DNA of 55,671 bases from CAYRGG01 sp964423745 (GTDB lineage Bacteria > Pseudomonadota > Gammaproteobacteria > Competibacterales > Competibacteraceae). The stretch is from NCBI GenBank assembly GCA_964423745.1, contig CAYRGG010000024.1, positions 1 through 55,671 on the forward strand. The letters are read 5' to 3'. Shown here in pieces: positions 6,189-14,872 of this stretch. The number at the start of each line of letters is the position of its first letter. The stretch's first letter is position 1. Position numbers and translations under genes: made by a program. Below the pieces are notes generated by a model. The model worked only from the letters and a program-made list of their open reading frames with translations. It was not told where the DNA came from and did no database searches.

Positions 6189-8111
6189 TCAAGTCTGTTC
6201 AGCAGGGGGACCGATAAACCCACCACGAGATCGTCGCCCGCCTTTGGTCACTTTTACCTTGGGCGAAGGCGTTTGACCAAAACCACCCTCATCGGGAGGT
6301 AGCGATCCCGCACCCGTCATAAGAGCGTCGATCTGATCACGCTCCAGGGTCTCGTGGTGGATAAGCGCTTCCGCCATGGCGTGAAGTGTGTCCATGTGTG
6401 CTGTCAGAATGTCTCGGGCACGCCCATAGTTACGCTGGATGATGGCATGAATTTCACGATCTATTTTATGCGCTGTTTTAGACGAGAACGTTTTGCTCTG
6501 ACCTGCAGACTGACCAAGAAACAGATCTCCTTCCGCTTCACCATAGGCAAATGCGCCTAACTTTTCCGACAAACCCCAGCGGGTAACCATATTGCGGGCG
6601 ATATCGGTGGCCCGTTGAATATCGTTCTGGGCCCCAGTGGTGACGGCATCAGCGCCAAAGACAAGCTCCTCTGCGACACGACCACCGAACAGACTGGTAA
6701 TTTGGCTTTCCAAATGGCGCTTGTTATGACTCAACCGCTCTTGTTCTGGCAAGAACAAGGTCACACCCAGGGCGCGTCCCCGAGGTATGATGCTCACCTT
6801 ATGAACAGGGTCGTGCTCTGGAACCAGCAGGCCAATAATGGCATGACCTGCTTCATGGTAGGCGGTAAGGCGTTTTTCCTCTTCATTCATTACCATGGTG
6901 CGCCGCTCTGCGCCCATCAAAATTTTGTCCTTGGCACGCTCAAACAGCTGCATGGACACGCGAATCTCGCTGCTGCGAGCAGCTAACAGGGCAGCCTCAT
7001 TGACTAAGTTAGCCAAATCAGCTCCGGAGAAACCTGGCGTGCCCCGCGCCAATATCCGCGCATCCACATCGGTGGCTAAAGGTACGTTGCGCATATGCAC
7101 CCTAAGAATTTGCTCGCGACCCCGTACATCGGGCAGGGGCACCACCACTTGGCGGTCAAAGCGACCCGGGCGCAATAAGGCAGGATCGAGCACATCGGGA
7201 CGGTTGGTGGCGGCAATGATAATGATGCCCTCACCCCCTTCGAACCCATCCATCTCCACCAAAAGCTGGTTCAAGGTTTGTTCACGCTCATCGTGGCCGC
7301 CACCCATACCGGCGCCACGACGGCGACCTACCGCATCGATTTCATCGATAAATATGATGCACGGCGCCTGCTCTTTAGCTTGCTTAAACAAATCCCTTAC
7401 CCGAGAAGCGCCAACGCCGACAAACATCTCGACAAAATCCGAGCCTGAGATACTAAAAAACGGCACCCCAGCTTCCCCAGCAATGGCTTTTGCCAACAAA
7501 GTTTTACCTGTCCCTGGTGGACCCACCATCAATGCGCCCCGGGGAATCCTGCCGCCCAGCACACTAAATTTATCTGGGGCCTTTAGAAACTCTACAAATT
7601 CAGACACATCGGCTTTCGCTTCCTCGACGCCAGCCACATCAGCAAAGGTGACTTTAGCTTGATCTTTTTCAAGCTTGCGCGCCCGACTACGTCCAAAGCT
7701 ATTGATATTCATGCCTCCTCCTAAACCACCGGCGCCACGACGCATAAAATAGACATAAACACCAATCAACAAGAAAAGGGGCAACCAACCAATTAAAACC
7801 TGCAAAAAGAAACTCGGTTTTACAGGTGGTTCTGCCATAATCGTAACGTTGTTCGTCAGCAGATCACCCACTAAAGCTGTGTCATCGGGGTTGTAGGTAG
7901 AAAAGCGACTACCATCCTGGCGAATTCCTTTGACCGTCTGGTCTTGAATGACCACTTCATCGATGCGCCCCTCTTTCACCTCCGACAAAAACTGTGAATA
8001 GGGAATCTGTGCCGCCGACTGAGTCCTTGGCTTAAAACCCTGATTGGCAAACATCAAGGCGGCAATAATTAACAGGGCAAGAAAACTGAAAAGCCTAAAT
8101 TGAGCATTCAA
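6189..8111 (-). CDS. ftsH: ATP-dependent zinc metalloprotease FtsH
   Basis: Membrane-anchored AAA+ protease that degrades misfolded membrane proteins and regulators. Transmembrane segments lie at about residues 8-23 and 101-122 with a periplasmic domain between. Walker A is GPPGTGKT (197-204) and Walker B IIFIDE (253-258); the second region of homology includes ATNRPDVLDPALLRPGRFDR, and the zinc site is HEAGH (419-423). At 640 residues it has the normal length. The only in-frame start at the right place is TTG, with GGGAG 9 bases upstream. It is not next to rlmE or folP, the usual partners of the main ftsH, so it could be an additional paralogue. Confidence 0.96.
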   Translation of the reverse strand: MNAQFRLFSFLALLIIAALMFANQGFKPRTQSAAQIPYSQFLSEVKEGRIDEVVIQDQTVKGIRQDGSRFSTYNPDDTALVGDLLTNNVTIMAEPPVKPSFFLQVLIGWLPLFLLIGVYVYFMRRGAGGLGGGMNINSFGRSRARKLEKDQAKVTFADVAGVEEAKADVSEFVEFLKAPDKFSVLGGRIPRGALMVGPPGTGKTLLAKAIAGEAGVPFFSISGSDFVEMFVGVGASRVRDLFKQAKEQAPCIIFIDEIDAVGRRRGAGMGGGHDEREQTLNQLLVEMDGFEGGEGIIIIAATNRPDVLDPALLRPGRFDRQVVVPLPDVRGREQILRVHMRNVPLATDVDARILARGTPGFSGADLANLVNEAALLAARSSEIRVSMQLFERAKDKILMGAERRTMVMNEEEKRLTAYHEAGHAIIGLLVPEHDPVHKVSIIPRGRALGVTLFLPEQERLSHNKRHLESQITSLFGGRVAEELVFGADAVTTGAQNDIQRATDIARNMVTRWGLSEKLGAFAYGEAEGDLFLGQSAGQSKTFSSKTAHKIDREIHAIIQRNYGRARDILTAHMDTLHAMAEALIHHETLERDQIDALMTGAGSLPPDEGGFGQTPSPKVKVTKGGRRSRGGFIGPPAEQT

Positions 8112-8410
8112 TATATTTAACTCCCGCGTGAAGCACTACTGATATAGACAAAGCGTTGACAAAAAGTGCTGGGTTTTTGATGTTATTAAATAAAAGAATA
8201 AAAGATTATGGATTTACCACAGCAAAAAACCGATTTTTGAAACATAGCGAGCATGCCTGCGGTAGTAAAGTCAGACTAATTTCTTAGACAATGTATAAAT
8301 ATATAGTCATGACCTAAGAAATTATTTCTTACCAAATACTTTTGCTTTTCAGAACCCCTATAGGCTATTGAATGTTATAGAAATCAACCCGTTAAAACCA
8401 TTATTTTGTT
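8112..8410. other. Intergenic region between ahpD and ftsH
   Basis: About 300 AT-rich bases with no coding frame I can support. A TTGACA at 8156-8161 points away from any gene, so I did not call a promoter. The ftsH promoter should lie here but is not obvious. Confidence 0.4.
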
Positions 8411-8956
8411 TCACACATTCTCAGGTGCATGTTCATACTCCAATGTCACCGCCAAGGCATGAACAACAGACGCTATGCGTACTGTGCTTTGAATCGCCTC
8501 GCGACCTAAACCGTGCTTGCGCAATTCCCGCTCATGGGCAGTGACACACATACCACAAGCATTGATGGCAGAGACCGCCAACGAGTACAGCTCAAAATCC
8601 GCCTTGTCGATACCGGGTTTAGCGATGATATTCATACGTAACCGTGCCGGTAGACTGGCGTACTCTTTATCGTCCACCAAATGGAGAAAGCGGTAATAGA
8701 CATTGTTCATCCCCATAATGGCCGCCGCCGCTTTAACGCCGTTAACAGTAGCTTCGTCAACATGCTCACGAGCTGCCGCTTCGATTTGTTCTGTGAGGGC
8801 TAAATTGCGTGAAGCAATGGCTGCTGCTAGGGCAACGCCATAAATTTGGGCGTTAGTAAGCCCAGGCGCTCCTTCCGGTTTTAGCACACTACTTAGATTG
8901 AGCTTCAAATCTTTGGCATAGTCAGGAATCTGTTTTTTAATGTCATCTATGCTCAT
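8411..8956 (-). CDS. ahpD: Alkyl hydroperoxide reductase AhpD (carboxymuconolactone decarboxylase fold)
   Basis: Disulfide reductase that recycles AhpC in bacteria using the AhpC/AhpD system in place of AhpF. The active site is NACGMCVTAHE at about residues 130-140, giving the CxxC and the histidine of the proton relay. The length of 181 residues is right for AhpD. GGAGG lies 7 bases before the ATG. It follows ahpC on the same strand after 81 bases that contain a strong stem-loop. The pair probably forms one OxyR-controlled operon. Confidence 0.95.
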   Translation of the reverse strand: MSIDDIKKQIPDYAKDLKLNLSSVLKPEGAPGLTNAQIYGVALAAAIASRNLALTEQIEAAAREHVDEATVNGVKAAAAIMGMNNVYYRFLHLVDDKEYASLPARLRMNIIAKPGIDKADFELYSLAVSAINACGMCVTAHERELRKHGLGREAIQSTVRIASVVHALAVTLEYEHAPENV

Positions 8957-8977
8957 GGTTTGTCCTCCCGCTTTAGC

Positions 8978-9008
8978 GAACTCCCTGCCCAGTTAAGACA
9001 GGGAGTTC
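8978..9008 (-). promoter_or_regulatory. Stem-loop between ahpC and ahpD
   Basis: GAACTCCCTG and CAGGGAGTTC form a perfect 10-bp stem with an 11-base loop. No T-run follows on either strand, so it is not a classical terminator. It could protect the ahpC message or separate ahpC from ahpD expression. Confidence 0.6.
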
Positions 9009-9037
9009 AATAGACTTAGAAAAGTTTGTAATGCGCC

Positions 9038-9577
9038 TTAGGCGACCTGGAGCGTTTCCTCACCTTTCTGCCAGTTACAGGGGCAAAGTTCGTCGGTTTG
9101 CAAAGCATCTAGCACCCGAAGAACCTCCTGAGGATTGCGGCCGACACTCAAATCCGTCACATAGGCGAAGCGAATGATGTTTTCCGGATCAACGATATAG
9201 GTAGCCCGCTGAGCTACCCCTTCGCTTTGATCCAAAATGCCTAATGCTTCGCTCAGTTCCCGCTTAATGTCGGAGAGCATGGGGAAGGGAAGATTTTGCA
9301 ACTCTTCTTTAGCTTGTCGCCATGCTAAATGCACGAATTCTGAGTCGGTGCTGACACCTAAAACCTGCGCATCTCGGTCTGCAAATTCCTCTTCAATATC
9401 ACCAAACGCTTTAATCTCTGTAGGACACACAAAGGTAAAATCCTTCGGCCAAAAAAATACGACTTTCCATTTTCCATCATATTGATGGCTATCGATGTCC
9501 ACAAAGGCGGAGTTAACATCATTGGAAACTACACCCTTGAGATTAAAAGCTGGGAATTGATGGCCAACACCTAACAT
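9038..9577 (-). CDS. ahpC: Peroxiredoxin AhpC
   Basis: Thiol peroxidase that reduces H2O2, organic peroxides and peroxynitrite in the cytoplasm. The peroxidatic cysteine is Cys51 in FTFVCPTE. The C-terminal region has CPC (Cys165, Cys167) in DELCPCNW, the resolving-cysteine pattern of AhpD-dependent enzymes such as mycobacterial AhpC. The partner ahpD lies directly downstream. The length is 179 residues. A four-part OxyR operator lies about 110-146 bases upstream of the ATG, so induction by peroxide is likely. AhpF is absent here. Confidence 0.96.
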   Translation of the reverse strand: MLGVGHQFPAFNLKGVVSNDVNSAFVDIDSHQYDGKWKVVFFWPKDFTFVCPTEIKAFGDIEEEFADRDAQVLGVSTDSEFVHLAWRQAKEELQNLPFPMLSDIKRELSEALGILDQSEGVAQRATYIVDPENIIRFAYVTDLSVGRNPQEVLRVLDALQTDELCPCNWQKGEETLQVA

Positions 9578-9686
9578 AAAAACTTCTCCTCATCAAAGTG
9601 ACTGAAATAATCGTTTAGGATTTATATCCCCACTGCTTATGAGTAGGGATTACTTAGAAAGTTGGGGTCAATAGCGTCTTTTCCAA

Positions 9687-9723
9687 ATGAAATTTTTCTA
9701 TTGTTGTCATAGTTATTATCTAT
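9687..9723 (-). promoter_or_regulatory. OxyR operator upstream of ahpC
   Basis: On the minus strand the 37 bases read ATAG-N7-CTAT-N7-ATAG-N7-TCAT, matching the OxyR tetramer site with all three 7-base spacings correct. Only the last quarter deviates from CTAT. Confidence 0.78.
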
Positions 9724-9895
9724 TGGCTTTAATTTGCTCGAAAAAATTGGCTATGGGAGTTGTAGAGTCTTTTGATAAATCCTACGATGATTGAACATAG
9801 GCAATATTTTCATAAGGCACTTGGTTAATTGTTTCGCTGGCATGGTGAACGGTTGCCGTTAGAACGAACACCCTTTGATTCCCTGTGGAGACAGT

Positions 9896-10462
9896 TTGGA
9901 AGCTAAAAAACTAAACACGATAAAGGATCTTGTTCACTCACAAGATGAACGTGTTGAATTGATTGATGGTGAAATCATTAAGCGTCCAATGGCGCGTTCT
10001 GAGCACGCATTGATTCAATCAAGTCTCTGTGATGAGGTTGCTATCTTCAAACGCAAAAAGGGTCCCGGGGGGTGGTGGATCATGACTGAAATCAGCGTTG
10101 CATATAGTGAATATCAGTGTCCTAGCCACGATTTGGCAGGGTGGCGTAAAGAACGGATGCCACATCGACCTACAGGCATCATGCAGGTTGTACCAGACTG
10201 GGTCTGTGAAATCACTTCACCGGGACATGAACGCAAAGACTTATTTCACCATTTTATGTTACTGCAACGTAGTAAAGTGTCTTGTTACTGGGTCATTTCA
10301 CCCGAAGATAAGACGCTGATTGCTTATCAACTTAATGATGACAAATATGCTGTTGCTTTTTCTGTAGAATGCCGAGAACAAAAGGATTTTAAGAAAGTAA
10401 GCATACCGCCCTTTGAGAGCACTGAAATCGATTTGAACTACCTGTTTGGGGATGCTGCCTGA
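9896..10462 (+). CDS. Uma2 family protein (PD-(D/E)XK endonuclease fold)
   Basis: Uma2 proteins are restriction-endonuclease-like and common in cyanobacteria and large sulfur or methane oxidisers; their role is not known. The core ERVELIDGEI, then DWVCEITSP with HERKDLFHHFMLLQRS and YWVISPEDKTLIAYQL, follows the family pattern with the acidic and lysine positions present. The start is uncertain: no ATG precedes the conserved region. TTG 9896 has GTGGAG 5 bases upstream and was chosen; TTG 9875 is the longer alternative (195 residues). It is convergent with the glutathione transferase gene. Confidence 0.82.
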   Translation: MEAKKLNTIKDLVHSQDERVELIDGEIIKRPMARSEHALIQSSLCDEVAIFKRKKGPGGWWIMTEISVAYSEYQCPSHDLAGWRKERMPHRPTGIMQVVPDWVCEITSPGHERKDLFHHFMLLQRSKVSCYWVISPEDKTLIAYQLNDDKYAVAFSVECREQKDFKKVSIPPFESTEIDLNYLFGDAA

Positions 10463-10480
10463 GTCTCGGTCAATAATTCC

Positions 10481-11107
10481 TCAAGACATCGGCTCCATAC
10501 CCTGGCGTTCAAGGGCTTTACGCACCCCTTCATCTGCCTCCATGCGCTGCCGATGAGCCTTTAGCGCCGGATAATTGTCAATCGACAACGGAGTTTGCTC
10601 GATCCAACGGGTTAATACATACAGATAGGCGTCGGCAAAGGTGCGTTTGCCCAAATAGTAATCACCGTCAGCTTGGCTAAGGGTATCTTCAAGATGCTGA
10701 TAATGATTGCTCAAGCTCTCATAGGCAGCCTTTTTTATTTCCTGCTGCGCACCTTCACTGGTGGCAAAAGCTTGCACGGCAAAATGAGGACCGTAAGTTG
10801 CGTGAACTTCGCTAGTCATATAAGAAAGCGCTTCGGCTTCTTTACGACCCAAGCGGGTGTCCCGGGCGTAACCCTCGGAACCGTATTCTGCGCCGAGGAA
10901 AGCCAAAATCGCAGTCGCCTCGGTCAGTACATCACCATCGTCAAATTGTAAAGCTGGCACCTTAGCTTGTGGATTGATGGCCAGGTAGGTGTCTTTTTTA
11001 TGATCGCCATAGGCCATGTTATGAATGTTGACCGGCGCATTTAGCCAGGCAATGGCAATATTGGGAGCAAGGGCACAGGTTCCCGGCATCGTATAAAGGG
11101 TTGGCAT
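10481..11107 (-). CDS. Glutathione S-transferase family protein, beta-class-like
   Basis: Probably conjugates or reduces substrates with glutathione in the cytosol. The thioredoxin-like domain begins MPTLYTMPGTCALAPNIAI, with Cys11 at the position of the catalytic cysteine of beta-class enzymes. AKVPALQFDDGDVLTEATAI is the glutathione-binding cis-Pro and Glu-Ala/Ser loop. The helical C-terminal domain follows and includes TFADAYLYVLTRW. The length of 208 residues is normal. It lies between Uma2 and yaiI, and the context does not show a substrate. Confidence 0.88.
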   Translation of the reverse strand: MPTLYTMPGTCALAPNIAIAWLNAPVNIHNMAYGDHKKDTYLAINPQAKVPALQFDDGDVLTEATAILAFLGAEYGSEGYARDTRLGRKEAEALSYMTSEVHATYGPHFAVQAFATSEGAQQEIKKAAYESLSNHYQHLEDTLSQADGDYYLGKRTFADAYLYVLTRWIEQTPLSIDNYPALKAHRQRMEADEGVRKALERQGMEPMS

Positions 11108-11205
11108 GGTTGATTTCTCCTCAGCGTAAGACGTTAATCAATTAAAAATTTTTAAAGGATGGTTGGTAGAATTCGACAGTCATTTTTTCAAACATTAGTG
11201 CGTAT

Positions 11206-11664
11206 ATGAAAATGAAAAATATATGGGTAGACGCCGATGCCTGTCCCAAAGCCATTAAAGCGATTTTGTTTAGAGCAGCAGAACGTGAACAGGTTCTAGT
11301 CACCTTAGTGGCTAATCAAGCTCTAGCAAAACCACCTTCAACCTTTATAAAATCACTGCAAGTCTCAAAAGGACTTGATGTTGCTGATAACGAGATCGTA
11401 AAGCGAGTGTCAACCGGTGATTTAGTCATTACCAGTGACATTCCCTTGGCAGCCGAAGTCATTGCAAAAGAAGCCCTGGCGCTGAGTCCAAGGGGTGAGC
11501 TGTATACTGTCGATAACATCAAAGCCCGTTTAACCATGAGAGACTTCTTGGATACCTTACGGGGCAGCGGCATCAATACCGGCGGCCCCGCTTCCCTCAG
11601 TCAAAGCGATCGGCAAGCCTTTGCAAATCAGTTGGATCGGCTGCTTGCTAGTCGCAAGAAATAA
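11206..11664 (+). CDS. yaiI: YaiI/YqxD family protein (UPF0178, DUF188)
   Basis: Conserved protein of the PIN-like NYN superfamily, function unproven, possibly an RNase. The start IWVDADACPKAIK carries the paired aspartates, and TGDLVITSDIPLA and RGELYTVDNI are also family signatures. GSGINTGGPASLSQSDRQAF is its C-terminal motif. The length of 152 residues matches relatives. No clear Shine-Dalgarno precedes ATG 11206; ATG 11212 is equally possible. It is convergent with the RND pump, 17 bases away. Confidence 0.92.
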   Translation: MKMKNIWVDADACPKAIKAILFRAAEREQVLVTLVANQALAKPPSTFIKSLQVSKGLDVADNEIVKRVSTGDLVITSDIPLAAEVIAKEALALSPRGELYTVDNIKARLTMRDFLDTLRGSGINTGGPASLSQSDRQAFANQLDRLLASRKK

Positions 11665-11681
11665 AGTTTCATATTCACCAT

Positions 11682-14600
11682 CTAAGGACTTTCTGCCTGG
11701 AGCGGCGGCGGCTCCTGTGGCTTTCCACGCCCCAGCAACGCCAGCTTACGGCACAAGACATAAAAGACCGGCGTAAACAACAAACCAAAGAAGGTGATGC
11801 CGATCATCCCACTGAACACGGCGGTGCCCAGTGCAATGCGCATTTCCGCGCCAGCACCGGTGGCCAGCACCAAGGGAACAACACCCAGGATAAAGGAAAA
11901 GGATGTCATCAAAATGGGGCGTAACCGCAAACGCGCCGCATTCACAGCAGCGTCCCATAATCCTTCCCCCTCATCCTCCTGTTGTTTAGCAAACTCCACA
12001 ATTAAAATGGCATTTTTACTGGCCAATCCGATCAAGACTACAAGCCCAATTTGCGTCAGGATATTGTTATCCATCCCCGCTAACGCGACACCGGTGATAG
12101 CCGATAACAAACACATGGGCACAATGAGGATGATGGCCAAGGGTAATGTCCAGCTTTCATACTGGGCGGCAAGCAACAGAAACACAAATAACACCGCCAG
12201 GGCAAACGCAATAATCGCGGTATTACCGGCTTGCTTTTGCTGAAAAGCAATTTCCGTCCATTCGTAATCGATGCCATCGGGTAGCACCTGATCGGCTAAC
12301 CGCTCCATAGCGTTTAGCGCCTCGCCGGAACTACGACCCGGCGCCGTATCGCCCAGCACGGCTGCCGCTGGATAGAGGTTGTAGCGGGGTACCCGCGAGG
12401 GGCCCGAGATATCTTCGAAGGTAGCTACTGAACCGATGGGCACCATTTCACCACTGGCATTGCGTACCCGAATGCGGGTAATGTCATCCGCCGTTAAACG
12501 GTACGGGGCGTCAGCCTGGGCGGTGACCCGGAAGGTCCGCCCCAAATAATTAAAGTCATTGACAAACGCGGAACCGAGATACAATTCCAAAGCCTGAAAA
12601 ACCTCGGAAACCGGCACCCCCAGTCGTTCCACCCGCTGCCGGTCGATGTCCAAATAAAGCTGCGGGGTGCTGGTTTCAAAGAAGCTAAAGACACTGGTCA
12701 AATCGGGATCTTGATTCGCGGCGCCCACCAAATCCCAAACCGACTGATTCAGCACATCAAAACCCCGCCCCCGGCGGTCCTGCACCATCATGCGGAAACC
12801 CCCAGCATTGCCGATACCACGCACCGGTGGCGGTGGAATCACTACCACCATCGCCTCATCGATAGTGGCCATGGATTGGCGCATTTCGTCTAGGATACTG
12901 TCATAGGTGAGCCCTTTGGCCTCGCGAGCGGGAAAGTCCTCCATCACTGGAAAAATCGCTGCGGCGTTGGATGCATTGGTAAAGGTGGCTCCCGAGAAAC
13001 CCGCAAAGGCAACCGCGTTGGTGACACCGTCGATGTCCAGAAGCTTATCAGTGGCTTCCCGCACCACCGCATCGGTGCGGGATAAAGAAGCGCCCGGCGG
13101 TAATTGAATGCTGACGATAAAATAGCCCTGATCTTGAGCCGGAATAAATCCGGTGGGCACCCGATCGAACTGCCAAACGGTCAACGCCATAAGGCCCCCA
13201 TAGACCACCAGCACCAAGCTAACCCCACGCACTAAACGACACACGACCCAGCCGTATTTTTCCGAAACCCAGGCCAACCCGGTATTAAACCGGCAAAAAA
13301 AGTACTTCAGCGGCGCTCGCCAAAGGGACGCCGGTGTATTACAGGGATCGTTTTCATGGGGTTTCATGAAGATAGCCGCCATGGCCGGGCTTAAGCTCAA
13401 GGCAACGATGGTGGAGAGCACCGTCGAAACGGCAATGGTGACACCGAACTGGCGGTAAAACTGACCGGATATGCCTTCTAAAAACGTGGTCGGCAAGAAT
13501 ACCGCCACCAATACTAGACTGGTGGCTATCAACGCCGAACCCACCTCGTCCATGGTGCGCCGGGCGGCCTCGCGAGGGCTCATGCCATCACGCATATTCC
13601 GCTCCATGTTTTCCACCACCACAATGGCATCATCAACCACAATACCGATAGCTAGCACTAAACCAAACAGGGTGAGATTATTCAGGGAAAAACCGAACAG
13701 TCCCATAATCGCAAAGGTGCCGATTAAGGCTACTGGAATAGCCACGATGGGAATAATGGCAGCACGCCAGGTTTGCAAAAACAGCATAATAACGAGCACT
13801 ACCAACAGCACCGCTTCTATCAGTGTCTGGATAACCTCATCGATGGATTCTTCTACAAATTCGGTGGGGTTGTAGACTATTTCATAGGCGAGACCGGCGG
13901 GAAATTCCTGGGCCAGGGTCTCCATGGTACTGATAATTTCGTCTGCGGTTTCCAGGGCGTTGGTGCCAGGACGTTGAAAGATGGGCAACGCGATAGCGGG
14001 TTTGTCACCCAGATAACCCCGGGTGACGTAACTTTGCGCCCCCAACTCGGCACGACCTATGTCCCGCAGCCGAACAATGCGCCCGTTTTCCGCGGAATTG
14101 ACGATAATATTCTCGAATTCTTCTGGATCCACCAAGCGGCCCTGGGTCTGGACGCTCATTTCGAAACTATTTTGCTGGGGCACAGGAGGCTGGTTGAGAA
14201 CACCGCTAGCCACTTGGATATTCTGACCCCGTAGCGCATCTAGCACATCGCCAGCCGTCAAGCTCAAGGCGGCCATGCGGTCTGGATCGAGCCAAACCCG
14301 CATGGAGTATTCACTGGCGCCGAATACGAGAATATCCCCTACCCCATCGATGCGCGCCAGAATATCCCGCAGTTGCAGTACGGCATAATTGGCAATATAG
14401 AGCTGATCATAGGTATCGTCCGGTGAATACAAATTGACCACCAGCATGAGATCCGGGGAATTCTTGCGGGTTACGACACCTAAACGGCGCACTTCTTCAG
14501 GCAGTCGTGGTTCGGCGATGGCGACACGGTTTTGCACCAGAACCTGGGCTTCATCCAAATCCGTGCCCAGTTCAAAGGTAATGGTGAGGGTCACGCTGCC

Positions 14601-14861
14601 GTCATTGGTGGACTGCGAGAGCATATAGAGCATGTTTTCGACGCCGTTAATCTCCTGCTCCAACGGCGTGGCGACGGTATTGGCAGCAATTTCTGCATTG
14701 GCGCCGGGGTAACTAGCGGTTACCTGAATGGTGGGCGGTGCCACCTGAGGGTATTGTTCGATGGGCAGGGCAAAATATGACAACGCGCCAGCGATGACGA
14801 TGAGAATTGACAGCACCGTGGCAAAAATCGGCCGATCAATAAAAAAGTGAGAAAATTTCAT
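11682..14861 (-). CDS. RND efflux transporter, AcrB/MexB (HAE1) family
   Basis: Inner-membrane proton-driven pump that expels hydrophobic drugs, bile salts or dyes through a TolC-type channel. It has 1059 residues with the expected twelve membrane segments and two large periplasmic loops. The proton relay is visible as GIVVDDAIVVVENMER in TM4 (paired Asp) and LASKNAILIVEFAK in TM10 (Lys). The N-terminus FFIDRPIFATVLSILIVIAGALSY is characteristic. It starts 11 bases after the adaptor gene, so the two form one operon. No TolC gene or TetR regulator is in the window. The substrate cannot be read from sequence. Confidence 0.96.
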   Translation of the reverse strand: MKFSHFFIDRPIFATVLSILIVIAGALSYFALPIEQYPQVAPPTIQVTASYPGANAEIAANTVATPLEQEINGVENMLYMLSQSTNDGSVTLTITFELGTDLDEAQVLVQNRVAIAEPRLPEEVRRLGVVTRKNSPDLMLVVNLYSPDDTYDQLYIANYAVLQLRDILARIDGVGDILVFGASEYSMRVWLDPDRMAALSLTAGDVLDALRGQNIQVASGVLNQPPVPQQNSFEMSVQTQGRLVDPEEFENIIVNSAENGRIVRLRDIGRAELGAQSYVTRGYLGDKPAIALPIFQRPGTNALETADEIISTMETLAQEFPAGLAYEIVYNPTEFVEESIDEVIQTLIEAVLLVVLVIMLFLQTWRAAIIPIVAIPVALIGTFAIMGLFGFSLNNLTLFGLVLAIGIVVDDAIVVVENMERNMRDGMSPREAARRTMDEVGSALIATSLVLVAVFLPTTFLEGISGQFYRQFGVTIAVSTVLSTIVALSLSPAMAAIFMKPHENDPCNTPASLWRAPLKYFFCRFNTGLAWVSEKYGWVVCRLVRGVSLVLVVYGGLMALTVWQFDRVPTGFIPAQDQGYFIVSIQLPPGASLSRTDAVVREATDKLLDIDGVTNAVAFAGFSGATFTNASNAAAIFPVMEDFPAREAKGLTYDSILDEMRQSMATIDEAMVVVIPPPPVRGIGNAGGFRMMVQDRRGRGFDVLNQSVWDLVGAANQDPDLTSVFSFFETSTPQLYLDIDRQRVERLGVPVSEVFQALELYLGSAFVNDFNYLGRTFRVTAQADAPYRLTADDITRIRVRNASGEMVPIGSVATFEDISGPSRVPRYNLYPAAAVLGDTAPGRSSGEALNAMERLADQVLPDGIDYEWTEIAFQQKQAGNTAIIAFALAVLFVFLLLAAQYESWTLPLAIILIVPMCLLSAITGVALAGMDNNILTQIGLVVLIGLASKNAILIVEFAKQQEDEGEGLWDAAVNAARLRLRPILMTSFSFILGVVPLVLATGAGAEMRIALGTAVFSGMIGITFFGLLFTPVFYVLCRKLALLGRGKPQEPPPLQAESP

Positions 14862-14872
14862 CGAGTTTGACC

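Noticed and set aside
6895..7662. 255-codon frame antisense to ftsH
   Set aside because: Shadow of the ftsH coding sequence; Ser/Pro/Ala-rich as expected for antisense translation.
11794..14780. Several long frames antisense to the RND pump gene
   Set aside because: Codon-bias shadows without start signals or family motifs.
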